A DNA stretch of 64,000 nt from JAWKSY01 sp041402125 (GTDB lineage: Bacteria; Planctomycetota; GCA-002687715; DRQF01), in contig JAWKSY010000019.1 of NCBI GenBank assembly GCA_041402125.1, forward strand, positions 36,936 to 100,935, written 5' to 3'. Under the pieces are notes generated by a model. That model was not told the DNA's origin. It ran no database searches and saw nothing but the letters and a program-made list of their open reading frames with translations. Shown in pieces: positions 8,781 through 17,212 of the stretch (its first letter is position 1; every line of letters begins with the position of its first letter). Made by a program: the position numbers and the translations under genes.

Positions 8781-9293
8781 TCAGGTGCGGGTCGCCTCGA
8801 AGCGCTCGACGAGCTCCTGGAGGCGCTGGCGGTTCACGATCTTGTCGGCCGGACGCATCTTCTCGACGAAGATCCGGCCCTCGAGATGGTCGATCTCGTG
8901 CTGGAGGACGCGGGCGAGGAAGTCGGTGGCGACCATGGTCTGCTCGCGCCCCTCGAGATCGGTGTAGGCGACCTCGATCTCGGTGTGGCGCAAGACCTCG
9001 CCGTAGATGCCGGGGAAGCTGAGGCAGCCCTCCTCCCCCCACTCCTTCTTGCCGTCGAAGCGGATGATGCGGGGATTCAGGAGGACGCGCTCCTCGGGAC
9101 CGTCGTCGTCGGTCTGACCGACGAGGATGATCTTCAGGGAGAGCCCGACCTGGGGCGCGGCGAGACCGATGCCGCGCTCGAGCTCCATGACCTCGCGCAT
9201 GCCGGCCAGGATCTCGTCGATGTTCTCCGGCACCGTCTCGACCGTGGCGGCCGGACGGAGCAGGACGGGGTCGGGATAGTAGACGATGTGCAT
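8781..9293 (-). CDS. def: Peptide deformylase
   Basis: A 170-residue enzyme that removes the N-formyl group from nascent proteins. All three family motifs are present: GIGLAAPQVG (41-50), EGCLSFPG (88-95) with metal ligand Cys90, and QHEIDH (131-136) with metal ligands His132 and His136 and catalytic Glu133. Start and length are typical (MHIVYYPDPVLL). It is the first gene of a def-ribF unit and is divergent from the TPR gene at 9505. Confidence 0.97.
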   Translation of the reverse strand: MHIVYYPDPVLLRPAATVETVPENIDEILAGMREVMELERGIGLAAPQVGLSLKIILVGQTDDDGPEERVLLNPRIIRFDGKKEWGEEGCLSFPGIYGEVLRHTEIEVAYTDLEGREQTMVATDFLARVLQHEIDHLEGRIFVEKMRPADKIVNRQRLQELVERFEATRT

Positions 9294-9504
9294 CGCCGGC
9301 CTCCTGATGGGTCCCCGGACGATAACAGGCGGACCCCCGCGGGACCCGCCCCCGGGACCGCGGATTCCGCGGGCGGGAACCCGGGACGGCCTCCGGGACC
9401 GGGGCCATTATTCGCCCCGCACTTGGCCGCGACGGCCCGCTCGGCCAGGATACGACCCCCTCGGACCCCGAGCATCGCAGCGCCATTGGAGAACGGTCGA
9501 CGGC

Positions 9505-10863
9505 ATGGACGTCTCGAAGCACATCGACCGCGCGGAGAAGGAAGTCGCGCGGAAGAACTACGACCTCGCGATCTCCCTCTACGACCAGATCCTCGCGATC
9601 CAGCCCGACGAGGGTCGAGCGCGGACGGGAAAGCGCCGCGCCGAACTGGCGAAGCACCAGAAGGCCTACCCCTCGGCCCTCACGCGGGGGATCAAGAATC
9701 TCGTCCCGCAGCTCGCCATCGCGATCGGGAAGGCGGTCCGCGCCCACGGCCTGGTCGCCTCGATGGCCGAGAAGGCGCTGAGCAACGATCCGAAGAACGT
9801 GAAGCTCAACCTCGTCCTGGGTCACGCCCTCCTCGCGAAGGGTCACAAGAACGGCGCCGAGTCCGCCTTCGCGGTCGTGGCCGAGTTCGATCCCAACGAC
9901 ATCGAGTCGATGAAGACGCTCGGTCGCCTCTACTACGACAACAAGAAGTACGAGGAGTCCCTGGCCTGCTACGAGCGCGTCATCAAGGTGGCGCCGCGCG
10001 ACCAGGAAGCGGTCAAGATGCGCAAGAACCTCGCCGCCGAGGGCGCGATCAAGAGCGGCGGCTTCGAGAAGGCGAAGAGCGCCCGCGATCTCGCGAAGAG
10101 CTCGGAGCAGATGGCCGAGCTCGAGCGCCGGCAGCGCCTCGTGCGTTCGGCCGAGGACGTCGAGGCCGCGCTGGAGGAGGCGAAGGCCGCCGTCCGCGAG
10201 AACCCCGAGCGCGCCGACCTGCAGCGCGAGCTGGGCAACCTCTACTTCCAGAAGCGCGACCTTCCCCGCGCGGCGGAGTGCTTCGAGGAGGCGCTTCGTC
10301 TCCAGCCGGACGACTTCGAGACCTCGACCCGCCTCGGCGACGTCCGCCTGCTCGACCTCGACACCCGGATCCGCGAGCTCCGCGAGGAGGCCAAGGAGGG
10401 GGTCGAGGGCGCGGCCGACATGCTCCGTCGCCTGAACGAGGAGCGTCGCGGGTTCCGCGTCGAGGAGTTCCGGCGCCGCGTGAAGGCGCACCCCACCGAC
10501 ACGGGCCTCCGCTTCCGCCTCGGCCAGTACCTCCTCGAGGACGACGAGCTGGACGACGCCATCGCCGAGTTCCAGGCCGTCGTGAAGGACCCCAAGCGGA
10601 AGTTCCAGGCGATGACCCTCATGGGGAAGGCCTTCGCGAAGAAGGGGATGTGGGATCTCGCCACGAAGCAGCTCGAGGCGGCCCTCGAGGGCATGGGCGG
10701 GGTCGACGAGAAGAACCTCGAGATCCTCTACACGCTGGCCACCTCGCTCGAGGAGCAGGGTCGCCGGGAGGACGCCCTGGCCCGCTTCTCGCAGATCTAC
10801 GAGATCGACATCAGCTTCCGGGACGTGGCCAAGCGGATCGAAGTCCTGCGCCGGGCGGACTGA
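9505..10863 (+). CDS. Cytoplasmic TPR-repeat protein
   Basis: A 452-residue protein without signal peptide, built of TPR-like helical pairs for almost its whole length (for example NYDLAISLYDQILAIQPDEG at 15-34 and DLPRAAECFEEALRLQPDDF near 255), with a charged helical spacer around 185-235. ATG 9505 is preceded by GGAGAACGG. Such proteins usually act as scaffolds; no catalytic domain is seen. It faces def/ribF divergently and is followed by rpsT, which has its own promoter. Confidence 0.75.
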   Translation: MDVSKHIDRAEKEVARKNYDLAISLYDQILAIQPDEGRARTGKRRAELAKHQKAYPSALTRGIKNLVPQLAIAIGKAVRAHGLVASMAEKALSNDPKNVKLNLVLGHALLAKGHKNGAESAFAVVAEFDPNDIESMKTLGRLYYDNKKYEESLACYERVIKVAPRDQEAVKMRKNLAAEGAIKSGGFEKAKSARDLAKSSEQMAELERRQRLVRSAEDVEAALEEAKAAVRENPERADLQRELGNLYFQKRDLPRAAECFEEALRLQPDDFETSTRLGDVRLLDLDTRIRELREEAKEGVEGAADMLRRLNEERRGFRVEEFRRRVKAHPTDTGLRFRLGQYLLEDDELDDAIAEFQAVVKDPKRKFQAMTLMGKAFAKKGMWDLATKQLEAALEGMGGVDEKNLEILYTLATSLEEQGRREDALARFSQIYEIDISFRDVAKRIEVLRRAD

Positions 10864-10936
10864 CCCCGGGCCCCGGGGAGCCTCAAGACCCGGTCCGCCG
10901 GGAACTTGCGGCGTACGACCTTTTCCCGTCGAGCCC

Positions 10937-10965
10937 TTGAAGTCGGGGCCTCGACGCAAGACAAT
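10937..10965 (+). promoter_or_regulatory. Sigma70-type promoter of rpsT
   Basis: TTGAAG (10937-10942), a 17-bp spacer, and GACAAT (10960-10965), ending 35 bp upstream of the rpsT start. Each hexamer matches the consensus at four of six positions. Predicted from sequence only. Confidence 0.5.
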
Positions 10966-11000
10966 GCCGCTCCGAAACTGCGGATTCGAGGCCGAGAGAC

Positions 11001-11264
11001 ATGCCGAACTCCAAGCAAGCCGAAAAGCGGATGCGCCAGGATGAGCGCCGCCGCCTCCACAACCGGGTGCTGAAGAGCCGGATGCGCACCGCCATGCGCC
11101 GCGTGCGTGAGGCCTGCGAGCAGGGCGACAAGTCGACCGCCGCCGCCAGCCTCGCCGCCGCGATGAAGCACATCGACAAGTGCGCGAAGAGCCGGGTGGT
11201 CCACCCGAACAACGCCGCGCGCAAGAAGTCGCTGCTCGCGCGTCAGATCGCCGCCCTCGGCTGA
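11001..11264 (+). CDS. rpsT: 30S ribosomal protein S20
   Basis: An 87-residue basic helical protein that binds 16S rRNA early in 30S assembly. The start MPNSKQAEKRMRQDERRRLH and the C-terminal VHPNNAARKKSLLARQI are characteristic of bS20. Single-gene unit with a candidate promoter upstream and a strong terminator 21 bp downstream. Confidence 0.97.
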   Translation: MPNSKQAEKRMRQDERRRLHNRVLKSRMRTAMRRVREACEQGDKSTAAASLAAAMKHIDKCAKSRVVHPNNAARKKSLLARQIAALG

Positions 11265-11285
11265 TCCGCCCCCCGACCGAACGAA

Positions 11286-11328
11286 GCGAAGCCCCGCCGT
11301 CTTCCCGAGGGAGACGGCGGGGCTTCGC
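11286..11328 (+). terminator. Terminator after rpsT, probably bidirectional
   Basis: A perfect 17-bp stem (11286-11302 with 11312-11328) and a 9-nt loop, followed by GTTTG on the plus strand. It also lies 44 bp past the stop of the convergent toroid gene at 11373 and probably serves both. Confidence 0.85.
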
Positions 11329-11372
11329 GTTTGCACGTCCGGAGGAAGCGCCCCCTCCCCCGTCGCCCGGGC

Positions 11373-12920
11373 TCACTTCGCCCCGAAGACCTTCCCGTAG
11401 CGGTAGTAGACCTCCAGGCAGAGCGTCATGATCGCGGTCGAGTAGATGCGACCGCCGTTCTCGCCCCAGGCGCCCTTCGGGTCCCACGAACCGGTGAAGT
11501 TGTCCGGCTCGCCCCCCTTCCGCACCCCGCGCTGCGTATCGACGACGGCCCGCTGCATCGCCCGGTTCCAGGCCTCCCAGCCCGGGCCGCCGACCTGGAA
11601 CATCGCCAGGGTCCCGTAGTACCAGTAGTACATGTCGATCGAGCCGCGCGACTCGTCCCAGAGGGGCATCTTCTCGGTCAGAAGTTCCGCCCCGGCCTTG
11701 ATGGTCCGATGCGACGCCGGGTCCTGTCCGCCAAAGACCCGCGAGAGGACGGCCACCGCCGTCAGCGACTCGACCTCGGCCGCGGGGAAGGCCTCGAGCC
11801 GGCCCTCCTCGCGGACGGGAAGCCCGCCGCGATCCAGGTAGCCCGTCCGGCCCGTGTCCTCGTCGGTCATCTTCTCGATCCAACCCAGCGCCCACTTCAT
11901 GGGGGTGTCGTCCACCGGGATCCCGGCCATCCGGGCCGACTTCAGGACCATGACCATCCAGCCCGTCACCGAGGTGTCGTTCTCGCCGTCGGAGACGCCG
12001 TAGCGCCATCCGGCGTAGGGGTTCTGGCAGTCGAGGCAGAAGCGGACCCCGCGGGTCGCGCCCTCGCGGAAGAGCGGACTCCGCGTGAGACCGTAGGCCT
12101 CGCAGATCGCGAGCGTCGCGATCGCGTGGTCGTAGGTGAACTGCGCCGAGGTCCGGGGTCCGAAGCACCCCTCGGCGTCCTGCTGGTCGAGGAGCCACCG
12201 CAGTCCGCGTCGGACCGTGTCCCGGTAGTTCCCCGCGCGATGGGTCTCGCCGGCGCCCAGGAAGGCGAGGAGCGAGAGCCCGCTCAGGCCGACGTCGTGG
12301 AGCGCGCCGCCGGGACCGTCGCAGAGGGGACCGCGGGCGCGATCACCGTTCTTCATGAACTCGTCGGCGTCCCAGCGCCCGTCGGGGCTCTGGTGCCGGG
12401 CAAGCCAGTCGAGCCCGTGGTCGACGGCCGACTGATCGCGCGCCCCGCCGCCGCGCCGGACCCGATCGCGACCACCCCGTCGCCCGCCGAAGTCACCGCC
12501 GGCGTTGGCGCCGACCCCGACGACGTCCGCGTTCGAGAGCGCGTCCATCGGCTTGTCGAACTCGGCGTCCGTCTCGCCGCTCTCCTCCGACCAGATCTCC
12601 TCGGCCGGATCCTCGTCGTGCTCCGAGGTGTTCTCGACGGTCGGGACGTCCTCCGGCTGCTCCTCGGTCGGCTCGAGCTCCGGCTCCTCCTTCTCGGGCT
12701 CGACGGGCTCCTCGAGCGTGTCGAGATCCTCGAGCGCGACCGCCGCCGCCGGCAGCTCCGGCCTCGTTTCACGCGTGCCGGTGAAGAGGAGAAGCAGAAG
12801 GACGATGGCGACGTGCATGAGGCCGGAGAGAGCGACCCAGGGCGTACCCTTCAGGGCTTCGACGAGGACGTCATCGTGGCCGCGTGCCTCGATCTCGCGA
12901 ATGGTCAACGTTTGCGACAT
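11373..12920 (-). CDS. Membrane-anchored prenyltransferase/squalene-oxidase-repeat (toroid) protein, paralogue 1
   Basis: A 515-residue protein. ATG 12920 is chosen over an upstream ATG because all three paralogues align from a short cytoplasmic tail. Layout: residues 1-28 inside with the conserved KGTPWVALS, one TM helix at about 29-47, an acidic Pro/Glu linker (about 55-120), a Gly/Arg-rich linker (about 138-160), then an alpha/alpha-toroid domain (165-515). The toroid begins with WLARHQSPDGRWD and ends with GAWGENGGRIYSTAIMTL, both of the Q-x-x-D-G-x-W type seen in prenyltransferase/squalene oxidase repeats. No DxDD cyclase motif is seen, so terpene cyclase activity is unlikely. The TM plus Pro/Glu linker resembles TonB-type anchors. 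First of three tandem paralogues; function unknown. Confidence 0.75.
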   Translation of the reverse strand: MSQTLTIREIEARGHDDVLVEALKGTPWVALSGLMHVAIVLLLLLFTGTRETRPELPAAAVALEDLDTLEEPVEPEKEEPELEPTEEQPEDVPTVENTSEHDEDPAEEIWSEESGETDAEFDKPMDALSNADVVGVGANAGGDFGGRRGGRDRVRRGGGARDQSAVDHGLDWLARHQSPDGRWDADEFMKNGDRARGPLCDGPGGALHDVGLSGLSLLAFLGAGETHRAGNYRDTVRRGLRWLLDQQDAEGCFGPRTSAQFTYDHAIATLAICEAYGLTRSPLFREGATRGVRFCLDCQNPYAGWRYGVSDGENDTSVTGWMVMVLKSARMAGIPVDDTPMKWALGWIEKMTDEDTGRTGYLDRGGLPVREEGRLEAFPAAEVESLTAVAVLSRVFGGQDPASHRTIKAGAELLTEKMPLWDESRGSIDMYYWYYGTLAMFQVGGPGWEAWNRAMQRAVVDTQRGVRKGGEPDNFTGSWDPKGAWGENGGRIYSTAIMTLCLEVYYRYGKVFGAK

Positions 12921-13040
12921 GGAGTCCCCCTTGCGCGTTGGCGCTTCGAACCTGTCGTTTCGTGCTGGCGACGCCCGGGATGCAAGGGGGAACGGCATCC
13001 GCGGAGAGCGGGTTCACGCGCCGCGACTTTCGCCTCTCAT

Positions 13041-13390
13041 ACGGTGTCCGTCACCGGATGAGAACTCTCCGCGCGTCCCTCCCGTCGGATGGACGCCGCG
13101 TGCGGGACTCCAGATGCTCGTACGGTGCCGGTCACCCGACGAGAATCCTGCCGGTCGGTCGGTGGCGGACGCCGGATGCTAGTACGGTGCCAGTCACCGG
13201 ATGTGCATTTCCGGGCGAATCTGTTCCGCGAGCGGTGGCGCTGGAACGGAAATGCACATCCGGTGACTGGCACCGTACTAGCATCTCCTCCGGTGCGGGC
13301 GCCGTACGAGCATCTCCTCCGGAGAGAGACACCGTACGAGCATCTCATCCGTTGAAGGTCGCCGCACGGGCATCTCCTCCGGTCGCAAAC
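13041..13390. repeat. Array of 29-30 bp palindrome-derived units
   Basis: This gap between paralogues 1 and 2 is filled with copies of one sequence, in both orientations. On the right side the unit GCATCTCCTCCGG...CCGTACGA recurs head-to-tail every 29-30 bp (at about 13254, 13281, 13310, 13340 and 13370). On the left side the reverse complement (TACGGTG-CC-GTCACC...) occurs at 13041, 13121 and 13183. The GGTGACTGGCACC core resembles REP-type palindromes. No unique spacers exist, so it is not a CRISPR. Confidence 0.75.
13175..13285. repeat. Long palindromic element, copy 1 (38-bp arms, structured loop)
   Basis: Perfect 38-bp inverted repeat (13175-13212 with 13248-13285) around a 35-nt centre. 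The centre itself folds: GTTCC (13223-13227) with GGAAC (13243-13247), and AGCG (13231-13234) with CGCT (13239-13242), closing a GTGG loop and leaving a 10-nt bulge, GGGCGAATCT. Copy 2 at 15122-15220 has the same plan in the opposite orientation. Confidence 0.85.
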
Positions 13391-13419
13391 GAGGTGCGAT
13401 CGGCCGTGAATCGAAACGA

Positions 13420-13453
13420 AAGGGGCCGCTCGAGCGACCTCGAGCGGCCCCTT
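13420..13453 (-). terminator. Terminator after toroid paralogue 2
   Basis: A perfect 15-bp stem (AAGGGGCCGCTCGAG and complement) with a 4-nt loop, 30 bp past the paralogue 2 stop, followed on the minus strand by TCGTTTCG. The hairpin at 15273-15306 has the same stem sequence. Confidence 0.85.
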
Positions 13454-13483
13454 CGGATCGGACGCCGGCGCGTCAAGCGCGGA

Positions 13484-15024
13484 TCACTTGGCGCCGAAGA
13501 CCTTCCCGTAGAGGTAGTAGACCTCGAGACTGAGCGTCATGATCGCGGTCGAGTAGACGCGACCGCCATTCTCGCCCCACGCGCCCTTCGGGTCCCACGA
13601 GCCGGTGAAGTTGTCCGGCTCGCCCTCATCGCGGCTCCCGCGTTGGGTCTCGACGACGGCGTCTTCGAGGGCACGATGCCAGGCGTCCCAGTGCTTTCCG
13701 CCGACCTGGTACATCGCGAGGGTTCCGTAGTACCAGTAGTACATGTCGATCGAGCCCTCGGACTCGTTCCACCGGGGCAGCTTCGCGCGCAGGAGTTCCG
13801 CGCCGGATCGGAGCGTCCGGTGCTTCGCGGGGTCCTGTCCTCCGAGCACCCGGCTCAGGAGGGCCACCGCCGTCGGCGCCTCGCTCTCCGCGACGGGGAA
13901 GGCGGCGCGACGCGACTCCGCGCGCGACGGTCGACCTCCCCGCTCGCGGTATCCGGTCCGGCCCGTGCCGGGATCGGTCATCTCCTCGAGCCAGTCGAGG
14001 GCCCACCGCTTCGGCGCCTCCCCCACCGGGATGCCCGCCATCTCGGCCGAGACGAACACCATGAGCATCCACCCCGTCACCGAAGTATCGCTCTCACCGT
14101 CGGCCACGCCGTAGCGCCAGGCGGCGCCGGGGTTCTGGCTGGCGAGACAGAACCGAACGCCGCGGGTCGCGCCGTCCTTCAGGAGCGGACTCTTCGTGAG
14201 ACCGTAGGCCTCGCACAGCGCCAGGGCCGCGATGGCGTGGTCGTAGGTGAACTGGGCCGTCGATCGCGACCCGAAGCAACCCTCGGCGTCCTGCTGGCCG
14301 AGGAGCCAGGTCTGCGCGCGCCGGACGGTGTCCCGGTACTCGCCCGAACGATGCGTCTCGCCCGCGCCGAGGAAGTTGAGGAGCGCGAGTCCGGTCAGAC
14401 CGACGTCGTGCAGCGCGTCGCCCGGTCCGTCGCAGAGCGGGCCGAGTGCCGGATCTCCGTGGTTCATGAAGCCGTCGGCATCCCAGCGGCCGTCGGGGCT
14501 CTGATGCCGCGCGAGCCAGTTGAGAGCCATGTCGATGGCCGTCCGACCGCGACGACCGCAGCAGGTGCGGCTCCGCCGGCGGTCGCGCCGTCCCGCCGAA
14601 TCCGACCCGATCGGAACGCCGAGCTCGCTCGCGTCGTTGGGCTCGGGCGTGTCGAGGGGCCGCTCGCGGACGCCGTCCGCCTCGCGGTGATCCTCGGCCC
14701 GGAGTTCCTCCCACGGCGCCTCGTCGTGCCGCGAGGACAGATCGGGCGTCGAGAGATCGTCCCACCTCTCGTCCATCGGCTCGAGCGCCTCGTCCTCGAC
14801 CAGAGTCCCACGGACTCGTCGACCGGCTCGAGGTCATCGAAGGCGATGGAGGCGGACGGATCGGCGCGAGGATGTGAGTCGCTCGCGAAGAGGAGGAGCA
14901 GGACCGCGCTCGCGATATGAAGGAGGAAGGAGACGAGGACCCAGGGCGTCCCCTTCAGGGCATCGACCGCCGCCTCTTCCGGACGGCGCGATTCGAGCTC
15001 GTGAATCATCCACCGATGCGACAT
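13484..15024 (-). pseudogene. Toroid paralogue 2, split by a frameshift
   Basis: The N-terminal part starts at ATG 15024 and carries the family's cytoplasmic tail (LKGTPWVLVSFLLH) and TM helix. The rest of the gene lies in another frame, whose first ATG is at 14776 and which ends at 13484. The switch must fall between about 14780 and 14830, in the acidic linker: the first frame reads DDLEPVDESV and the second continues VEDEALEPMDERWDD, as the paralogues would. The toroid domain (WLARHQSPDGRWDADGFM to GENGGRVYSTAIMTLSL) is complete and well conserved. A single indel explains everything, so this may be a sequencing error and not a dead gene. No slippery heptamer for programmed frameshifting is seen. 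It lies between the two palindromic elements. Confidence 0.75.
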
Positions 15025-15121
15025 CGTCTCGTCCTCGCGCCTCGCCTCGCGGGGTAACGAGGCCCCCGAACGGCGAGTTCATGCGCGGCGAGTTTCGCTC
15101 GGTTCGAAGGAGGCGGATGCG

Positions 15122-15220
15122 AGTACGGTGCCAGTCACCGGATGAGCATTTCCGTTCCTGCGCCAACGCATGCGAAACCGGCTCGCCCGGAAATGCTCAT
15201 CCGGTGACTGGCACCGTACT
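15122..15220. repeat. Long palindromic element, copy 2 (inverted orientation)
   Basis: Perfect 32-bp inverted repeat (15122-15153 with 15189-15220), extended by GCATC/GATGC beyond one mismatch, around a 35-nt centre. The reverse complement of this centre matches that of copy 1 at 27 of 35 positions. Its inner stem is TGCG/CGCA where copy 1 has AGCG/CGCT, and both arms changed together (GCTCATCC here, GCACATCC in copy 1). One further tandem unit follows to about 15250. Confidence 0.85.
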
Positions 15221-15272
15221 AGCATCTCATCCGGTGACGGGCACCGTCCGAGAGTTTCCGAGAGCCAAACGA

Positions 15273-15306
15273 AAGGGGCCGCTCGAGCGAACTCGAGCGG
15301 CCCCTT
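15273..15306 (-). terminator. Terminator after toroid paralogue 3
   Basis: A 15-bp perfect stem (15273-15287 with 15292-15306) and a CGAA loop, 30 bp past the paralogue 3 stop. The stem is identical to that after paralogue 2, which shows that gene and terminator were duplicated together. Confidence 0.85.
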
Positions 15307-15336
15307 CGGATCGGACGCAGGTGCGTCAGGCGCGGA

Positions 15337-16887
15337 TCACTTGGCGCCGAAGACGCGACCGTAGCGGTAGTAGACCTCGAGGCAGAGGGTCATGATCGCG
15401 GTCGAGTAGACGCGACCACCGTTCTCGCCCCAGGCGCCCTTCGGGTCCCACGAGCCGGTGAAGTTGTCGGCCTTGGCCCCCTCCTTCGCCCCGCGCTGGG
15501 TCTCGACGACCGCGGCCTCCATCGCCTTGTTCCAGGTGTCCCAGCGCGGACCGCTGACCTGGAACATCGCGAGGGTGCCGTAGTACCAGTAGTACATGTC
15601 GATCGAGCCCTTGGACTCGTCCCACTGCGGCAGCTTCTCGATGAGAAGGTCCGAGCCGGCCTTCACCATCTTGTGCTCCTCGGGGTTCTGGCCCGCGAAG
15701 ACGCGGCAGAGCATACCGACCGCGGTCAGCGACTCGACCTCGGCCGCCGGGAACTCCTCGGTCTTGCCGGTCTCACGCACCGGCAGGCCGCCGCGCGTGT
15801 TGTAGCCGGTCCGACCGGTGTCCTCGTCGGTCATGTCCTCGACCCAGGAGAGGGCCCACTCCATCGGCGCGTCGTCGACGGGGATGCCCGCCATCTTCGC
15901 CGACTTGAGCGCCATGACCATCCATCCCGTCACCGAGGTGTCGTTGTCGCCGTTCGCGATGCCGTAGCGCCAGGCCTTGTAGGGGTTCTGGCACTGCAGG
16001 ACGAACTGGACGCCCTTCTTGGCCGGCTCGAGGAAGAGCGGGCTCTTCGTCAGGCCGTAGGCCTCGCACATGGCGAGCGTGGCGATCGAGTGGTTGTAGG
16101 TGAACTGCGAGGTCGTCTGGGGGCCGAAGCAGCCCTCGCCGTCCTGCTGATCCTTCAGCCACTTGAGGCCGTCGCGCACCGTCTTCTTGTAGGTACCGCT
16201 GCGGTGGGTCTCACCCGCGCCGAGGAAGGCGAGGAGCGCGAGACCGGAGACTCCGACGTCGTAGAGAGCGCCGCCCTTGCCGTCGCAGAGAGGACCCTTG
16301 GCCGCGTCGCCGTTCTTCATGAACTCGTCGCAGTCCCAGCTTCCGTCCTTGCTCTGGTGGTTGGCGAGCCACTCGAGGCCCTTGTCGACCGCCTGCTGAC
16401 CGCGACGTCCGCGACCCTTGCGAGCGCGCTTGCGACCACCGCGACGACCACCGAACTTGCCGCCCGCGCCGCCACCGAGACCGATCGCGTCGTTGTTGGA
16501 CGAGGCGTCCATCGGCTTGTCGTTGATCTCGTCCTCTTCGCCGCGGACTTCCTCGTACTCCTCGTTGGTCTCGTCCTCGTCGTGGTCGTCGACTTCCTCG
16601 TCGACCTCGACCGGATCCTCGACCAGCTCCTCGGGCTCCGGCTCCTCTTCCTCCGGCTCCTCCTCTTCCTCTTCCTCCTCCTCGATCGGCTCGTCGTCGA
16701 GGCGGGCCTCCGCCTGCGGCGGAACCTTCTTCGGCTCCTCGTTTCCGCTGAAGAGCCAGAGGATGAGTCCGAGCACGCCGTGGAGGAGGACGGAGAGGAT
16801 GACCCAGGGGGTCCCCTTCATGACGTCCACCATCAGGTCGTTGAAGGACTCGCCTTCGAACTGCTGGCGATACATCTCGTAGGACAT
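15337..16887 (-). CDS. Membrane-anchored prenyltransferase/squalene-oxidase-repeat (toroid) protein, paralogue 3
   Basis: A 516-residue protein, intact, starting at ATG 16887 with a GGGAG Shine-Dalgarno sequence. Layout as in paralogue 1: tail with KGTPWVILS (24-32), TM helix (about 29-47), a very acidic linker with a long Glu run (about 70-120), a Lys/Arg/Gly linker, then the toroid (from about 168: WLANHQSKDGSWD) ending GAWGENGGRVYSTAIMTL. Conserved family features include MYYWYYGTLAMF and the paired Cys of PLCDGKGGALYDVG. It is closer to paralogue 1 in domain lengths than paralogue 2 is. It is the most upstream gene of the tandem set, preceded by a 325-bp gap. Confidence 0.75.
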   Translation of the reverse strand: MSYEMYRQQFEGESFNDLMVDVMKGTPWVILSVLLHGVLGLILWLFSGNEEPKKVPPQAEARLDDEPIEEEEEEEEEPEEEEPEPEELVEDPVEVDEEVDDHDEDETNEEYEEVRGEEDEINDKPMDASSNNDAIGLGGGAGGKFGGRRGGRKRARKGRGRRGQQAVDKGLEWLANHQSKDGSWDCDEFMKNGDAAKGPLCDGKGGALYDVGVSGLALLAFLGAGETHRSGTYKKTVRDGLKWLKDQQDGEGCFGPQTTSQFTYNHSIATLAMCEAYGLTKSPLFLEPAKKGVQFVLQCQNPYKAWRYGIANGDNDTSVTGWMVMALKSAKMAGIPVDDAPMEWALSWVEDMTDEDTGRTGYNTRGGLPVRETGKTEEFPAAEVESLTAVGMLCRVFAGQNPEEHKMVKAGSDLLIEKLPQWDESKGSIDMYYWYYGTLAMFQVSGPRWDTWNKAMEAAVVETQRGAKEGAKADNFTGSWDPKGAWGENGGRVYSTAIMTLCLEVYYRYGRVFGAK

Positions 16888-17212
16888 GTGCCTACTCCCA
16901 GTAGGGCGGCCGGGCCGCCGGGGCCAAGGGAAGCGCCGCCCGGGTTCGACCCGTCGCACGACGTCGCTTCTCGAGCGATCGCGGGGAAACGGCGCGGCCG
17001 GTCCCCGGTTCGGAAAAATCCCTGCTCCCGCCCTTTCCGGGCGGAGGTCGCAAACCCCGATGCCACCGTGGCTTGCGATGCGCGGACGCCACCCGGCCGG
17101 GCGGGTTCCGCGAGTCGGTCAGATTAGCGGTCGGCTCCCCCGCTGGCAAGCCTCGGCCAGTCGGCGGTTTGCGGCGGTTCGGGGGGGCCGTTCCGGGCCC
17201 CCCGGGGCCCCT
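16888..17212. other. Intergenic gap upstream of the toroid cluster
   Basis: A 325-bp stretch without a supportable gene. It must hold the promoter for paralogue 3 and the end of the transcript of the PpiC/SurA-like gene. Apart from the hairpin at 17182-17203 and the Shine-Dalgarno sequence near 16893, no clear motif is seen. Confidence 0.5.
17182..17203 (-). terminator. Possible terminator after the SurA/PpiC-like gene
   Basis: An 8-bp GC-only stem (GGGGGGCC/GGCCCCCC) with a 6-nt loop, 9 bp past the stop on the minus strand. No T tract follows, so the call is tentative. Confidence 0.45.

Noticed and set aside
8770..12198. In-frame extension of ribF to a 1461-codon frame
   Set aside because: High GC keeps the frame open by chance through def and the TPR gene on the other strand; RibF is complete from ATG 8769.
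13254..13390. CRISPR array suggested by a 29-30 bp period
   Set aside because: There are no unique spacers between units, units are degenerate copies of a palindrome arm, and no cas genes are present.
14464..15024. Programmed ribosomal frameshift in toroid paralogue 2
   Set aside because: No slippery heptamer or downstream structure is seen, and the two sister genes encode the same junction in one frame.
11373..16887. Squalene-hopene cyclases
   Set aside because: The proteins have toroid repeats but no DxDD or QW-rich cyclase pattern, and they carry a TM anchor with a long linker.
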